Below are positions 12,114-22,420 of a DNA stretch of 64,000 nucleotides, in pieces. Numbering within the stretch: position 1 is the stretch's first letter; each line of letters starts with the position of its first letter. The notes under the pieces are model-generated. The model did not search any database. It was not told where the DNA came from and saw only the letters and a list, made by a program, of their open reading frames with translations. The position numbers and the translations under genes were made by a program. Origin of the DNA: Adiantum capillus-veneris (taxonomy: Eukaryota > Streptophyta > Polypodiopsida > Polypodiales > Pteridaceae); contig CM043969.1 in the NCBI GenBank assembly GCA_014529385.2, positions 72,504,676-72,568,675 on the forward strand, in the 5' to 3' direction.

Positions 12114-12299
12114 CCACCACCCCAAAAAAAAAAGGAAGAGAAATAACCGCGCTCGATTACACCTGAAAAACAGATAGCAAACAGTAAACCAACTAAATAG
12201 ACACTGACTTCTTGCAGACATGTAGTTGACGTTGTGCGCCAAAGAGGACTCAAACCTTGCAGTAGCACAAAGAAAATTGGTCACTGAACAATCATCAAT

Positions 12300-13515
12300 C
12301 TACATCTTCATTCTTGTCTAGATCTCAAAAAGGAATTTCAATGTTTTTGAACCATTCCATATCTCAGCTCCATAGACCAATGCAGAGGCCACGAGAGTGT
12401 CAAAGAGCCTCAGCTTTGTCCGAGGCTCTTGAAATTGAACTTGTGAACACATCCTTTCCAATCTACCTAATGCCGCATGGGCTGTGGTCAATCTAGATGT
12501 GCTGCTCTCCTCAATGAAAATGTTGGTCCACTAAAAACCACTCCAAGTAAAGTGTAAGCATGTGTATACTCCACTACCTCCTGGCCGTATGTGAATGCGG
12601 ACGCTGACCTCTGATCCACTGTGGGGTGGTATTAAATACCATGACCTTGGTTTTACCAAGGTTGATAGACAAACCACTTTTATGGGCAAACCTATGCAAA
12701 GCATCCAAGTGACGATGCATTCCCTCCGGAGAGTCGGAGATCAACACAATATCATCAGCATATAACAATAGCGGAATACATGTCCCTGGTAGCTGAAACT
12801 TCATCCACATATATACCAAATAGTGTAGGAGAGAGCGGGCAGCCTTGTTTCACCCCAATAGTGGAGTGAACCAATGAAGATAGACCCTCTGAGGTGTGTA
12901 CATGCCCTACTACTGATCTGTACAATGCTATGATCCCCCAAATGAGCTCTGTGGGTACTCCCATCTCCTGTAATCTGCGCATCAATCTTGCTCTGGGTAC
13001 TATGTCAAATGCTTTGCGGAAGTCCAAAAAGCTACAATAGATCAGTCTCCCATGGGATCTGCCCTCCTTAATGATGGCCCTGAGTGTCAAGATATGGTCA
13101 AGAGTAGAAAAACCTCTCCTGAACCCTACCTGCCCAGTTGCACACACTCTACTCCAATAATAGAACTAATGACGATGACAAGACTAATAGAACTACTTAC
13201 AAATCAAACGTTGTCGTGATGTGGCACGTAATAGTGGGAACGAATGCTACAAGATCTATCTTGCAGCTTTTTAGATACATAAGTATATTTCCTATAATGT
13301 ACATATGCATATCTAAGTATAATAATAATCTTTCTATCTCATCCTATTATTTATCTCAAGGGTAACATATTCTTACGTTACCGCTAGAAAGTACTATGGG
13401 AAAAAGCGTCAATAGCTCAGCCTCTTTAACTTGTGGAAAAAAGCATTGGCTCTTTCTTTCTATAATCTCATTATCATGTCCCACCCTAGCTAGATCCGAC
13501 ATCCAGGGTAACTTT

Positions 13516-13595
<80 letters not shown>

Positions 13596-15249
13596 CTTTG
13601 CCCATCTACTCAGCTGCGGCTCAAGAATGGATGCGTACAATTGTACCTATGTGTGTCCAATCATGACAGTGCGATAATTCCCAGGCTCCATAGGGTCTCT
13701 TGACTTGAAGATAGGTACAATCGTAGATAGGCTCCAAGTATCAGGCAAGCCCTCACACATGGCACGGTTAAACATAACTGCTAGAAGCGCTGCTAGCAGA
13801 TCTTTGGCATGCATGAAATGCTTAGCCACTAAGCCATCATGATCATATGCTCTCCTAGTCCTCATCCTGTCAATGGTCTTCTTCACCATCTCAGCGGTGA
13901 AAAAAGCACATGTGTGTGGGCATGGATCGAGGGGGTCGGGAAGGGGCGGCTGTCCAGGAACTGTATACAAACATGATGCGTACTGACCCCAGGTCTTTGT
14001 AGAGGTAATGGTGAAGGGGGGGGGGGAAAGAGCCGCCATGCCTCACGCGAGTCTTGACTCAAGAATAGCTGGTATAGATCCTGCTCTAGTCGAGCCAAAA
14101 ATGCCCTCTTCTTCCGCCGCACTAGGCGTGGGAAGTCAATCTGTGACTGTCTGTGAGTGATGTCTCCCAAAAGCACCTCCCTCTGAAGTCTAGCTCTAGT
14201 CTGCCGGCATTCCTCATCATACCAGCTGTTTTGAGGCATGCTCCAAGAACGGCGTGTCTACTCAGGTTGGGTGTGTGGGTATGCCTTTGCTGCTGCATCA
14301 TGTAATGTCTGTGTCAGTATAGTAGTAAGCTCCTCCAGAGGTCGCCCTGGCTCCTCAATGCATAGGCGTCTGTAGATCCCATTTATGTATACAAAATCTG
14401 TCTCCCGGTGAAGGTGTAGCGAGTAGGGGTTGCTACCCGAGGCCTGTGTGCTACATTGAACTGGAAAGAGATGGTCAACGACACAAGAGCATGAGCCACT
14501 GCCACCCCAACAGGTCTGGGCCCAACTATGAGATCCTAGATACTAGAGATGAGGCTCGCCTGTTCCATGACATAATCCATTGTGGTGGCTCCATGTTTGT
14601 GTGGAAAGCATGTGAAAACTCCCGCAGTGGGAAATCTCTGTAGGCCATTCAAGATGGCCAATCCATGTGCAGTCCCCATGTCTATCAAGTGCCTTCCATG
14701 CTCAGTATGTTCCCCATTCTGTGATAGTCTGGATAGGCCCGTCTCTGCAACATCCAACTCTCTTATCATCTCCTCTGAAGTATCATAAAATATTGTGTGA
14801 TGATGGGCAGTCCTAGCATTGAAGTCCCCTAGAATAATAATGTCACCATGTCTAGAGAACTCCCATATGTGATCATCAAAAATAGAGAAGGTGGACTATC
14901 CTCTGGGTGGTGCATATACTGATGTACTCGGGGGAAAGCAGCAAATAGCAATGTAAGGATATCTGTCTGTCTCTGCTCTCAATCTCACCCACATGTACCT
15001 AGCTTGCTCATCCCTGCAGGCTATATGTATCAATGGCTGCAACTCCTCCCTGAATAACACTGCCACTCCTCCTGAGCCCCGCCCTCTGTGCTCTGATCGT
15101 GTCTCATGTCTACAGGCTGTCTCCCATCTAAATCCACTAATGTGAGGCATAGACTGCCCAGGGGCCTGATGTGTCTCAGAGTAGAAGATGATGTCTCTCC
15201 CGGTAAACCAGGTGGCAACTTTGAGTGTGGTCCCATAGGCCTCACATCA
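12300..15249 (-). pseudogene. LINE ORF2 (endonuclease and reverse transcriptase), broken
   Basis: Second ORF of a non-LTR retrotransposon on the minus strand. Reading from 15249 down, an AP-endonuclease-like region comes first, with the ILGDFNARTAH motif near 14820-14850 and a DYVME segment near 14560. A linker (WYDEECRQTRARLQREV, about 14230) follows. The reverse transcriptase has SIVPIFKS and NYRT (about 13690-13740), GQVGFRRGFSTLDHIL (about 13090-13140), KQGCPLSPTLFGIY and YADDIVLIS (about 12725-12765). A C-terminal region follows to about 12300. The frame is broken several times. One TAG lies in the endonuclease near 14896. A roughly 500-base insertion with a TA repeat replaces part of the polymerase near 13150-13650. 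A shift lies near 12790. It is non-functional. Confidence 0.85.
13518..13594. repeat. (TA)n microsatellite inside the LINE remnant
   Basis: About 77 bases of TA repeat within an approximately 500-base segment that interrupts LINE ORF2. Confidence 0.95.
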
Positions 15250-15676
15250 TCATGTGGAGCGTCGCTCCAATATCACCACTCTTCCATCTCGGTAAAAAGC
15301 AATCTTACCTTTTTCCCTTGCTGCTCTAATCTTTGGCATTACCTCTTGCATATGGTCTATCTGTGAGAGGGTAAGGTCATCCCCGAGAAAGATACCCGTC
15401 TTCTTAGGAGTTGGTCTCTTCTTCAAAAAGTCCTCTTTTGCTTCCATGGAGGGAAAACGAAGGATGAGTGCCCTTTCTTTCGAGGTTTCCCCCTTGCTCC
15501 CATTTTTCTTGTTGCCCACTCTCCAAGCTCTTGAGTGCATCAGCTCATGAACCCCCATCAAAGCCATGAGTTCTTTTACCTCTTTGTCTACATTATCTTT
15601 GTCTATAAGGCCGCAAATTCTCCCATGTAGAGAGCGTACACGTCTTCTTTGGTGCTCTGCTAGTGTTAGGTTGATA
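15250..15676 (-). pseudogene. LINE ORF1, C-terminal part (split by a gypsy element)
   Basis: Minus-strand frame that continues the coiled-coil protein of 22421-22878 beyond the gypsy element. Across the ATGGT target duplication (15677-15681 and 22421-22425) the codon phase is preserved, giving a continuous ORF1 of about 294 codons ending at 15250. This C-terminal part has a motif ALILRFPSMEAKEDFL, which resembles the RNA-binding (RRM-like or transposase-22-like) portion of LINE ORF1 proteins, and a basic tail. It ends just upstream of ORF2. The RRM interpretation is tentative. Confidence 0.7.
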
Positions 15677-15681
15677 ATGGT
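15677..15681. other. Target-site duplication ATGGT, left copy
   Basis: It is identical to the five bases at 22421-22425. The pair brackets the gypsy element exactly at its TG...CA ends. Confidence 0.95.
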
Positions 15682-16252
15682 TGTAACAGACTTGGACACT
15701 CCAAGTCAAGAATCAACTGCGACAGCACCAAATAACCACTTCAAAACAATTCACAGATCACAATAGATTTGCACTGGCCCGGCGGAGTTCCGTGCCTAGA
15801 GATATTGGCCCCAAAGACTGGCGCCCCTTTCGGTATTTCTTTTTATATTAATCAATCATCAAAGTACAAAAGAGCGGTTAGGGTTTCACTCTCAGACTCT
15901 GCGTCCAGATGCTCTGAGAAGTGAGGCCCTCACCACTAATTTAAAGGTTACAAGGGATGCCCAAAAGCAGAGCCCCAAAAGCTTCAAATCAAAAGCAATT
16001 GCTCTCTCTCTCTCACAGAGAGTCAAAACATGAAAGCAAAAGCATTCTCTCTCTCTTTCTCATTTAAGTAGAGAAAAAGCGAAATTTGCGTCGCTCATCA
16101 TTTTCCAAATTTAAAAAATAAAATAAAAAAATTTCAGCCTCCGCGATTTCCGGAAATTAGGGTTTCTGGCAGAAATTAGGGTTTGCAGGAATTTTAGGGT
16201 TTCTGGCAGAAATTAGGGTTTCTGCTGTCCGCCACGTCATCACTTTGTGACA
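15682..16252 (-). repeat. 3' LTR of the 6.74-kb element
   Basis: 571 bases, TG...CA. On the plus strand it holds four TTAGGGTTT copies (about 16156-16222) and the shared AAAGAAATACCGAAAGGGGC motif on the minus strand (about 15815-15835). It matches 21852-22420 apart from a handful of substitutions and small indels. Confidence 0.95.
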
Positions 16253-16265
16253 TACCCCCCTCTTG
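16253..16265 (-). other. Polypurine tract
   Basis: The minus strand reads AAGAGGGGGGTA directly before the 3' LTR. The same tract precedes the 3' LTRs at 35716, 48634 and 58019. Confidence 0.85.
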
Positions 16266-16855
16266 AAAGCATTGTAATCGACCGCGATTACGCCTGCAAA
16301 ACCGACAAAAGCCATAAACCGTCTTAGCAGACACTGACTGTTAGTACCTACGTACTAGGAACACATCTAGCACATGTACAAAATCGACAGTCACATCACA
16401 CGACATCACAGGACATCACCAGACATCACAGGACATCACATGACATTCAACATTCATTCGGATCTTAGACCATGATTTATCGGCAATGTAGCTAGCAATC
16501 ACATCTAGGTCCAATCGGGACCTCATTGATGTCCGATTGACTAACCCCTATTGCAACCATGTCTATTCGAGATCAATCAGACCAAAATGCTGCAGTCATT
16601 TCGGCTATCAGTTCCTGCACTCACAAGAAGTCAAGAACAAATCAGTATCATAATCAGGAATTCCATTTCATAAAGTCATCCAGCAGAATACTGTCAGCTC
16701 TCTGTATCCCTGAAGCTCAAAGAGACATCAGTGACTTTAGTATCAAAATCGAGGCATCTGTTGACAAAGGAGTGGAGTAACTCCCCTCTTGTGCATCCCA
16801 CTGCACCAGATCTTCGGCCAAGCTGAATTCTTGGTTCCATTTGGAGTAGACTATG

Positions 16856-19420
16856 CTAAACCAAAAGCATCGAGGTAAAGTTCACAATCTGAGGAGTATC
16901 TGCTAGGTCCTCCTCCTCCATCCACTTCGCATCAAGTGTAGGATAATTCTTGAACTTAACCAAGAACCGCCTTCGGACTTTATCCTTATTCTTCGTATCC
17001 TTATGTGCCAAAATCTGTTCAGGAACAAGGATCTCCTCGTTTTCTTCCACTTCGGGTTGCTCATCAGGCTCCCCATCATCAGGCACATCACCTTTAAAAG
17101 GTTTCAAGAGATTCACATGAAATGCATTGTGAATCCTCCAAGTATCTGGCAGTTTCAGTCGGAAGGAGACTTCATTTATCTTTTCAGTAATCTGGAAAGG
17201 GCCGTAGTATCGCATACTAAGCTTTGGAAACAGGCTCTCCTTTCCCTTGTTCTTTCGTAGGCGTGCCTTCTCAAAACGTAAGAGCACCCAATCATCCTCC
17301 TTCAATTTCATGTCGCGACGATGGCGATCCGCTGCCTTTTTCTGTCGTTCTTGAGACTTCTGCAAAGTCTCGCGAACCTTGGCAAAAGCCGTATCTAGAT
17401 CTCGCGTATATTCATCTGCTTCAAAGATCTTATCTTTCGTGCTCAGGAAGGGTGGAACCTTTGCAGCACCTTCAACAATCTCAAATGGCGCCTTCCCCGT
17501 CGACGAGTGTATCGTGTTATTGTAGGCAAATTCCACCAAAGGTAAATATCTTTCCCATTGAGTCTTCTGATCTGAGATATAAGACTTCAATAAATCTAGA
17601 ACCACTGAATTGGCAATCTCGGATTGCCCATCAGTCTGCGGGTGGAACGATGACAAGAACTGCAACCGCGTGCCAATGTTCTCCCAAATTGCCTTCCAAA
17701 ACAAACTCGTAAATCTGGGGTCTCTGTCGGAGACAATTGTCTCAGGCATGCCATGTAATCTGAAAATCTGGGCCACAAACAGTCTCGCTAAGTGATCCGG
17801 CTTGACTGTTTTCTTCACTGGAATGAAATGAGCCTGTTTGCTGAATCTGTCAATAACAGTCCAGATACCATCGTGACCACTCTGTGTTCTCGGGAGATCA
17901 AAAATGAAATCCATCGCTATACTTTCCCAGGGGCGGGTGGGTATGGGTAAAGGCTGTAACAATCCCTGTGCTTTATGCCTGTTAAACTTGACCTTCTGGC
18001 ATACCAAGCAACTGCGCACAAACTCTTCCACATCTTTCTTGAGTCTCGGCCAAAAGAAATATCTCTCTACCCCTTTCATGGTGGTAGCAATGCCGCGGTG
18101 ACCCGTAAAAGGTGGACAATGGCATTCAGTCATAACCTTTTCCCTCAACGGCTGTGTAACGCACAACATAGTCTTTTTCATCAAGTAGCCTTCCCGAAGG
18201 GAGTATCCAGCTACTATCTCCCCATCCCGTATCCGTGTGAAAATATCTGCAAAATCTGTATCTGTGGCATACTGATTGACCATATCCTCGAAGCTCCTAT
18301 GATGTATCGCGGAAATAGCCAGAACCAACGGTTTCCGAGACAAAGCATCTGCCACCACATTCTTCTGTCCCTGCACATGGACAATCTGGAAGTGGAACTG
18401 TGACAAGATGTTCGCCCACCACATCTGTTTTTCCGAAAGCTGCTTCTGTGACAAGAAGTAGCGCAAACTCTGATGGTCTGTAAAGACAGTAAAATCCGCT
18501 CCGAGTAGGTAATGCCGCCACTGAGTAAGAGCATGGATAACGGCCAAAAGCTCTTTCTCATAGATCTGTGCTGTCATCTCCGGCCTAGAGAACAAACGGC
18601 TCTTGTAAGCTATGACATGGCCTTCTTGCATCAAGACCGCACCCAGACTACGACCACAAGCATCACAAAATACTTCAAATGACTTCTGCAAGTCCGGCAA
18701 AGTCAAAATAGGTCCCGTAGTCAATTTCTCTCTCAACGTCTGAAAGGCAGTCACCTCTTGGGGTCCCCACGAAAAAGGTACTCCTTTCTGTGTCAAGATA
18801 TGCAAAGGGGAAGCAACCTCTGCAAACTTTCGTATGAACTGCCTGTAGTACGAACACAGTCCCAAGAAGCTTTTAACTTCATGGACATTCTTCAAGTCGG
18901 GCCAATTACGGATAGTCTCTATCTTGGCCGGATCCATTTGCACTCCTGCGGTTGACACAATGTGTCCCAAAAAGTGTATCTCTGGTAGGAAAAATTCACT
19001 TTTCTTTGCATTAATCACTAACTTGTGATCTCGTAATGCTTGAAAGATCTGAAGCAGATGATCTCTGTGTTCTGTCTCATTCTTGGAGAAAACAATGATG
19101 TCGTCAAAGAAAGTGCCAACAAATAGCCTGTACTCTCGAAAAATCCTATCCATCATCCGGTTAAATGTCGCAGGAGCATTGGTTAAGCCAAAAGGCATCA
19201 CCAAAAACTCAAATAACCCAAAAGTCGTCCGAAAAGCTGTCTTGTAGACGTCTCCCGGTGCTTTTCTGATCTGATGATATCCACTCTTCAAGTCAATCCT
19301 GCTAAAACATGAGGATCCCTGTAACCTGTCGAGTATATCATCGATCCTAGGAATCGGAAATCTGTTCTTGACATTCTCCAAGATCTGTCTTTCTTCAAAA
19401 CCAACAATACTGGAGAGCAA
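16856..19420 (-). CDS. Gypsy pol: RT, RNase H, integrase, chromodomain (RT start lost)
   Basis: A frame of 854 codons. RT core: FPIPRIDDIL (21-30), LVMPFGLTNAP (73-83) and the catalytic box FFDD (104-107). RNase H spans about 248-365 (FCDACGRSLGAVL and TDHQSLRYF). The integrase zinc region is H434, H441, C471, C474, and the DDE residues are D504, D565 and E601 (in HPQTDGQSE). A GPY/F-type module (RYYGPFQI) is near 730. A C-terminal chromodomain-like segment (RRFLVKFKNYPTLDAKWMEEE) closes the protein. It normally reverse-transcribes and integrates the element. The first about 16 residues are out-of-frame sequence. A 34-base deletion relative to the copy at 54.87 kb removed the IDYRALNK box and put gag-protease in a different frame. 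Confidence 0.9.
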   Translation of the reverse strand: MLSSIVGFEERQILENVKNRFPIPRIDDILDRLQGSSCFSRIDLKSGYHQIRKAPGDVYKTAFRTTFGLFEFLVMPFGLTNAPATFNRMMDRIFREYRLFVGTFFDDIIVFSKNETEHRDHLLQIFQALRDHKLVINAKKSEFFLPEIHFLGHIVSTAGVQMDPAKIETIRNWPDLKNVHEVKSFLGLCSYYRQFIRKFAEVASPLHILTQKGVPFSWGPQEVTAFQTLREKLTTGPILTLPDLQKSFEVFCDACGRSLGAVLMQEGHVIAYKSRLFSRPEMTAQIYEKELLAVIHALTQWRHYLLGADFTVFTDHQSLRYFLSQKQLSEKQMWWANILSQFHFQIVHVQGQKNVVADALSRKPLVLAISAIHHRSFEDMVNQYATDTDFADIFTRIRDGEIVAGYSLREGYLMKKTMLCVTQPLREKVMTECHCPPFTGHRGIATTMKGVERYFFWPRLKKDVEEFVRSCLVCQKVKFNRHKAQGLLQPLPIPTRPWESIAMDFIFDLPRTQSGHDGIWTVIDRFSKQAHFIPVKKTVKPDHLARLFVAQIFRLHGMPETIVSDRDPRFTSLFWKAIWENIGTRLQFLSSFHPQTDGQSEIANSVVLDLLKSYISDQKTQWERYLPLVEFAYNNTIHSSTGKAPFEIVEGAAKVPPFLSTKDKIFEADEYTRDLDTAFAKVRETLQKSQERQKKAADRHRRDMKLKEDDWVLLRFEKARLRKNKGKESLFPKLSMRYYGPFQITEKINEVSFRLKLPDTWRIHNAFHVNLLKPFKGDVPDDGEPDEQPEVEENEEILVPEQILAHKDTKNKDKVRRRFLVKFKNYPTLDAKWMEEEDLADTPQIVNFTSMLLV

Positions 19421-20844
19421 TACGGTGAAGTACTAGGCTGGACAAGACCCTTTTCCAAGAGGTCTTTCACTTGGTTCATAATCTCTTCATTCTGTGCTCG
19501 GCTCACACGGTAGGGTGGCCAGTTCGGTGGTGTACTACCAGGTATCAGATCAATGGTATGATCTTCAGGACGAGCAGGTGGTAACTCTCCTGGCAGGCCT
19601 TCTGAGAAGCAATCGGCGTGAGAGTGTAGAAAATCTTGGCGTTCTTTATCAAGTTTAGACATATTTGTCCTATCATCATCACTCAACTCTTTCATAAAGA
19701 TCGAGTAAACAAACAGACTGGATTTCATTAATTTTGAAATGGCCGAAGCCGATATAATAGGGACAGACTCGCCCTTCAGTTTAATATCAAGTACAATTGT
19801 TCTGCCCTTTTCTGTAGTCAAAGTTGCTTTTCTCGCCCGATAATCGACCACGGCGTTGTTCTTGTGGTACCAGGGAATCCCTAAGAGAACATCACAACCC
19901 TCCAAAGGCATTATGAAGAAGTCCTCATGCCCCAAATACCCCTGACAATGCAACCGAAGTTTGCCAATGACAGGTGTAATGGCTACGTCCTTGCCGGGTG
20001 CCGCTAGAACTGCCTCTGCAAGTGGTCCCATCCGATCGGGAGTAATCTCGAGCCGCGCCGCCAATTCCGGTGAAATGAAGTTGGCCTTGGCTCCTCCATC
20101 AAAGAAAATCAGGGCCTCTTGATCTTTCACTTTGCCCCAAGCTCGGCAAAGTTCTGTATTCTCATCCATGGTGTCGGGATCAGTACCCACACAATCTGGA
20201 ACCAGTCCTGTTTTCATCTTGCCTTTTCGTACACGGTCCTCAGTTGCTCTCGAACTCTCAGGCCTTTCGTCGTCCTTGTCATTCTGTTCTTTCTGTGCCT
20301 TTTTAGGGCACTTCGCGGAGATATATCCAGTTTCCCCGCATCCAAAGCACTTCCTCTCCCTGATGTAGCGAGTCCGCTCCTGAGGAGTAAGTCTGGGTCG
20401 TGCATCCTTTTTCTCTGGGTTGCTCTTTCTTTTTCTACTTTCATTCCCAGAAGTCTGTCCGGTTCGTTGTGTCGTGACCTCATCTGTGGGGTAGGTCAGA
20501 CTGCCAGAGTGAATTGCAAAGCCCCGCTTCGCATGACTCATCAACTCCTGAATAGAAGCTGACTTCTGTTCCAAGCAGTGGTCTCGGATCTCTGTAGGTA
20601 GACCCAATGTAAACCGCTCAATCTGTTCTCTGAACGAGATCTTCTTGAATGAAGAGGCAGATAGAAAAGAGTTCCAAAATCTTTCACAGTAAGAATTCAC
20701 TGTATCGCTCTTGGTCATCCGGAGATGGTTCCAAGCGGCTCGTATATCTCGCTCAAACTCTTGAGTCAACCAAGAAGAAATAAAAAGCCTCTTGAATTTC
20801 AGCCATGTAATTGGCACAGTCTTGCTTAATAGAAGCGTGGACCA
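19288..20844 (-). CDS. Gypsy gag C-terminus, zinc knuckle, protease and RT start
   Basis: Continues the gag frame after the TGA at 20845-20847. First comes the gag core (TWLKFKRLFISSWL, then EQIERFTLGLPTEIRDHC). A zinc knuckle, CFGCGETGYISAKC, follows, in which Tyr replaces the usual His. The retropepsin-like domain has IFFDGGAKANFISPELA, where gypsy proteases usually carry DSGA or DTGA. Then comes the RT lead-in (DLLEKGLVQPSTSPYCSP). The last about 25 residues are frameshifted by the 34-base deletion and end at a spurious stop. Confidence 0.85.
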   Translation of the reverse strand, partial: WSTLLLSKTVPITWLKFKRLFISSWLTQEFERDIRAAWNHLRMTKSDTVNSYCERFWNSFLSASSFKKISFREQIERFTLGLPTEIRDHCLEQKSASIQELMSHAKRGFAIHSGSLTYPTDEVTTQRTGQTSGNESRKRKSNPEKKDARPRLTPQERTRYIRERKCFGCGETGYISAKCPKKAQKEQNDKDDERPESSRATEDRVRKGKMKTGLVPDCVGTDPDTMDENTELCRAWGKVKDQEALIFFDGGAKANFISPELAARLEITPDRMGPLAEAVLAAPGKDVAITPVIGKLRLHCQGYLGHEDFFIMPLEGCDVLLGIPWYHKNNAVVDYRARKATLTTEKGRTIVLDIKLKGESVPIISASAISKLMKSSLFVYSIFMKELSDDDRTNMSKLDKERQDFLHSHADCFSEGLPGELPPARPEDHTIDLIPGSTPPNWPPYRVSRAQNEEIMNQVKDLLEKGLVQPSTSPYCSPVLLVLKKDRSWRMSRTDFRFLGSMIYSTGYRDPHVLAGLT

Positions 20845-21780
20845 TCAAGTGTGAGCATTCCCCTTAAAATAAGAGGCAGCTCTCCGAATCTTGGAGTGCT
20901 CTGAATAGCGTCCTCCCGCGAAAGCGATGTCAAACTGTTGTATAAAAGACAAAGCCTTTGAAGCATCGGAGTATCCCGAAAAAGTATCAAACTTAAGTGC
21001 TTGGCCACCTTCCTTAAACTCTTGGACTTTCTTGCTTTTATCTTCGAGAAAGTCATACTGGTTGGGTATGTAAAAATTCCTCTTGTTTGCATAAAAGTTT
21101 CCGTTGTCAGAGTCTGAACTGTCCGTAGACGAGTCCTCTGTAGAAGTGTCACTCACTGGGCGAGACCTAGATTTCCTTGCCTTTTTCTTGCCCTTTCCGA
21201 AGCGTTGTTTCTTGCTTTGCTTTTTGCTTTTCCTGTCTTCTTCGCTCGAGTCTGAAGAGCTAGAAGAACTGTCAGAAGAAGAAGAAGAAGAACTGGGTAG
21301 GCCTTCAAACTTGACGTGCTTCTTCAGTTTCTTTGCTTTGTCGAATGTCGACTGACGACCCAAATATCCCGGGAAGTCAGTACCTTTGTTCTGCTTTTTG
21401 CCGTGCTTTTTGCCTTTCTTTTGCACGTCGAAAAGCTGAGCAATCCGTGCATCAACCACGTTCTCCAGTTCCTTCTCCGTATATTTCTTGGAGGCAGAAG
21501 GTTTCTTGAGAGCGGGTTTCGGGAGTGGTGTTGTGGTTCTCTGCCACTCCCTCTGTACCTCTTCCAAAGAGGTCTGGTTCATATATTTTGCCATCTTCGG
21601 GTCCTTGGCAAAATTGAGCATCATCTTTGTTGCATCACCAATCAATTGACGACGCTCCATCTCTCTTTGCTCCGCCTGAGTAGGCCGAGGCGGGCCATAC
21701 TCTTTGTCTGAATCTTCGTTGTGATCCCAGCCCGCATCTCCAGATGCAGAGGGAGTCGACTGATCATTGCCTGAAGCCAT
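20845..21780 (-). CDS. Gypsy gag, N-terminal part
   Basis: 311 codons from the ATG at 21780. That ATG was chosen because the upstream in-frame residues come from the LTR and primer-binding-site region. Features are an acidic N-terminus, a Lys-rich segment, then a striking SSSSSSSDSSSSSSDSSEED tract followed by KKQRFGKGKKKARKSRSRP, then the gag core (ALKFDTFSGYSDASKALSFI...FAGGRYSEHSKIRRA). It ends at TGA where a relative at 53.4 kb and a fragment at 26.1 kb have a second Trp of a WW motif. Readthrough would restore the downstream frame. Gag forms the particle; the Ser-acidic and basic tracts are unusual for gag. Confidence 0.88.
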   Translation of the reverse strand: MASGNDQSTPSASGDAGWDHNEDSDKEYGPPRPTQAEQREMERRQLIGDATKMMLNFAKDPKMAKYMNQTSLEEVQREWQRTTTPLPKPALKKPSASKKYTEKELENVVDARIAQLFDVQKKGKKHGKKQNKGTDFPGYLGRQSTFDKAKKLKKHVKFEGLPSSSSSSSDSSSSSSDSSEEDRKSKKQSKKQRFGKGKKKARKSRSRPVSDTSTEDSSTDSSDSDNGNFYANKRNFYIPNQYDFLEDKSKKVQEFKEGGQALKFDTFSGYSDASKALSFIQQFDIAFAGGRYSEHSKIRRAASYFKGNAHT

Positions 21781-21838
21781 AGGTGCCGCGGAAAAAAATT
21801 TCGGGGATCGGATTTCCCGTAGAAGAGAAATCGGCCGT

Positions 21839-21850
21839 GCTCTGATACCA
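21839..21850 (-). other. Primer-binding site, initiator tRNA-Met
   Basis: The minus strand reads TGGTATCAGAGC, one base inside the 5' LTR (21852-22420). Confidence 0.92.
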
Positions 21851-21851
21851 C

Positions 21852-22420
21852 TGTAACAGACTTGGACACTCAAGTCAAGAATCAACCGCGACAACACCAA
21901 ATAACCACTTCAAAACAATTCACAGATCACAATAGATTTGCACTGGCCCGGCGGAGTTCCGTGCCTAGAGATATTGGCCCCAAAGACTGGCGCCCCTTTC
22001 GGTATTTCTTTTTATATTAATCAATCATCAAAGTACAAAAGAGCGGTTAGGGTTTCACTCTCAAACTCTGTGTCCAGATGCTCTGAGAAGTGAGGCCCTC
22101 ACCACTAATTTAAAGGTTACAAGGGATGCCCAAAAGCAGAGCCCCAAAAGCTTCAAATCAAAAGCAATTGCTCTCTCTCTCTCACAGAGAGTCAAAACAT
22201 GAAAGAAAAGCATTCTCTCTCTCTTTCTCATTTAAGTAGAGAAAAAGCGAAATTTGCGTCGCTCATCATTTTCCAAATTTAAAAAAAAAAATAAAAAAAT
22301 TTCAGCCTCCGCGATTTCCGGAAATTAGGGTTTCTGGCAGAAATTAGGGTTTGCAGGAATTTTAGGGTTTCTAGCAGAAATTAGGGTTTCTGCTGTCCGC
22401 CACGTCATCACTTTGTGACA
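21852..22420 (-). repeat. 5' LTR of the 6.74-kb element
   Basis: 569 bases, starting on the minus strand with TGTCACAAAGTGATGACG and ending GTCTGTTACA. It carries the shared motif (about 21984-22004) and the TTAGGGTTT cluster (about 22325-22391). Confidence 0.95.

Larger units (their letters stand above)
15682..22420 (-). mobile_element. Ty3/gypsy chromovirus-like retrotransposon, 6.74 kb, nearly complete
   Basis: It has two LTRs (15682-16252 and 21852-22420, about 1% different by eye), an initiator-Met primer-binding site next to the right LTR, a polypurine tract next to the left LTR, and gag-protease-RT-RNase H-integrase-chromodomain order on the minus strand. A 5-bp duplication, ATGGT, flanks it. 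It sits inside LINE ORF1, which itself lies in intron 1 of the host gene. Gag has a TGA stop in place of a conserved Trp codon, and the polymerase has a 34-base deletion, so this copy could not supply its own proteins. The closest relative in the window is the element at 51953-58478. Confidence 0.95.

Noticed and set aside
16360-16450. ACATCACA repeats as a possible array
   Set aside because: About six degenerate short units in the 3' non-coding interior of the gypsy element. A simple minisatellite-like stretch, also traced near 57850, with no further structure.
17003-18955. Plus-strand frames of 60-160 codons opposite the gypsy pol (also 36457-38144, 20119-20562, 61610-62074)
   Set aside because: They are antisense shadows of the real pol and gag frames, with no independent motifs.
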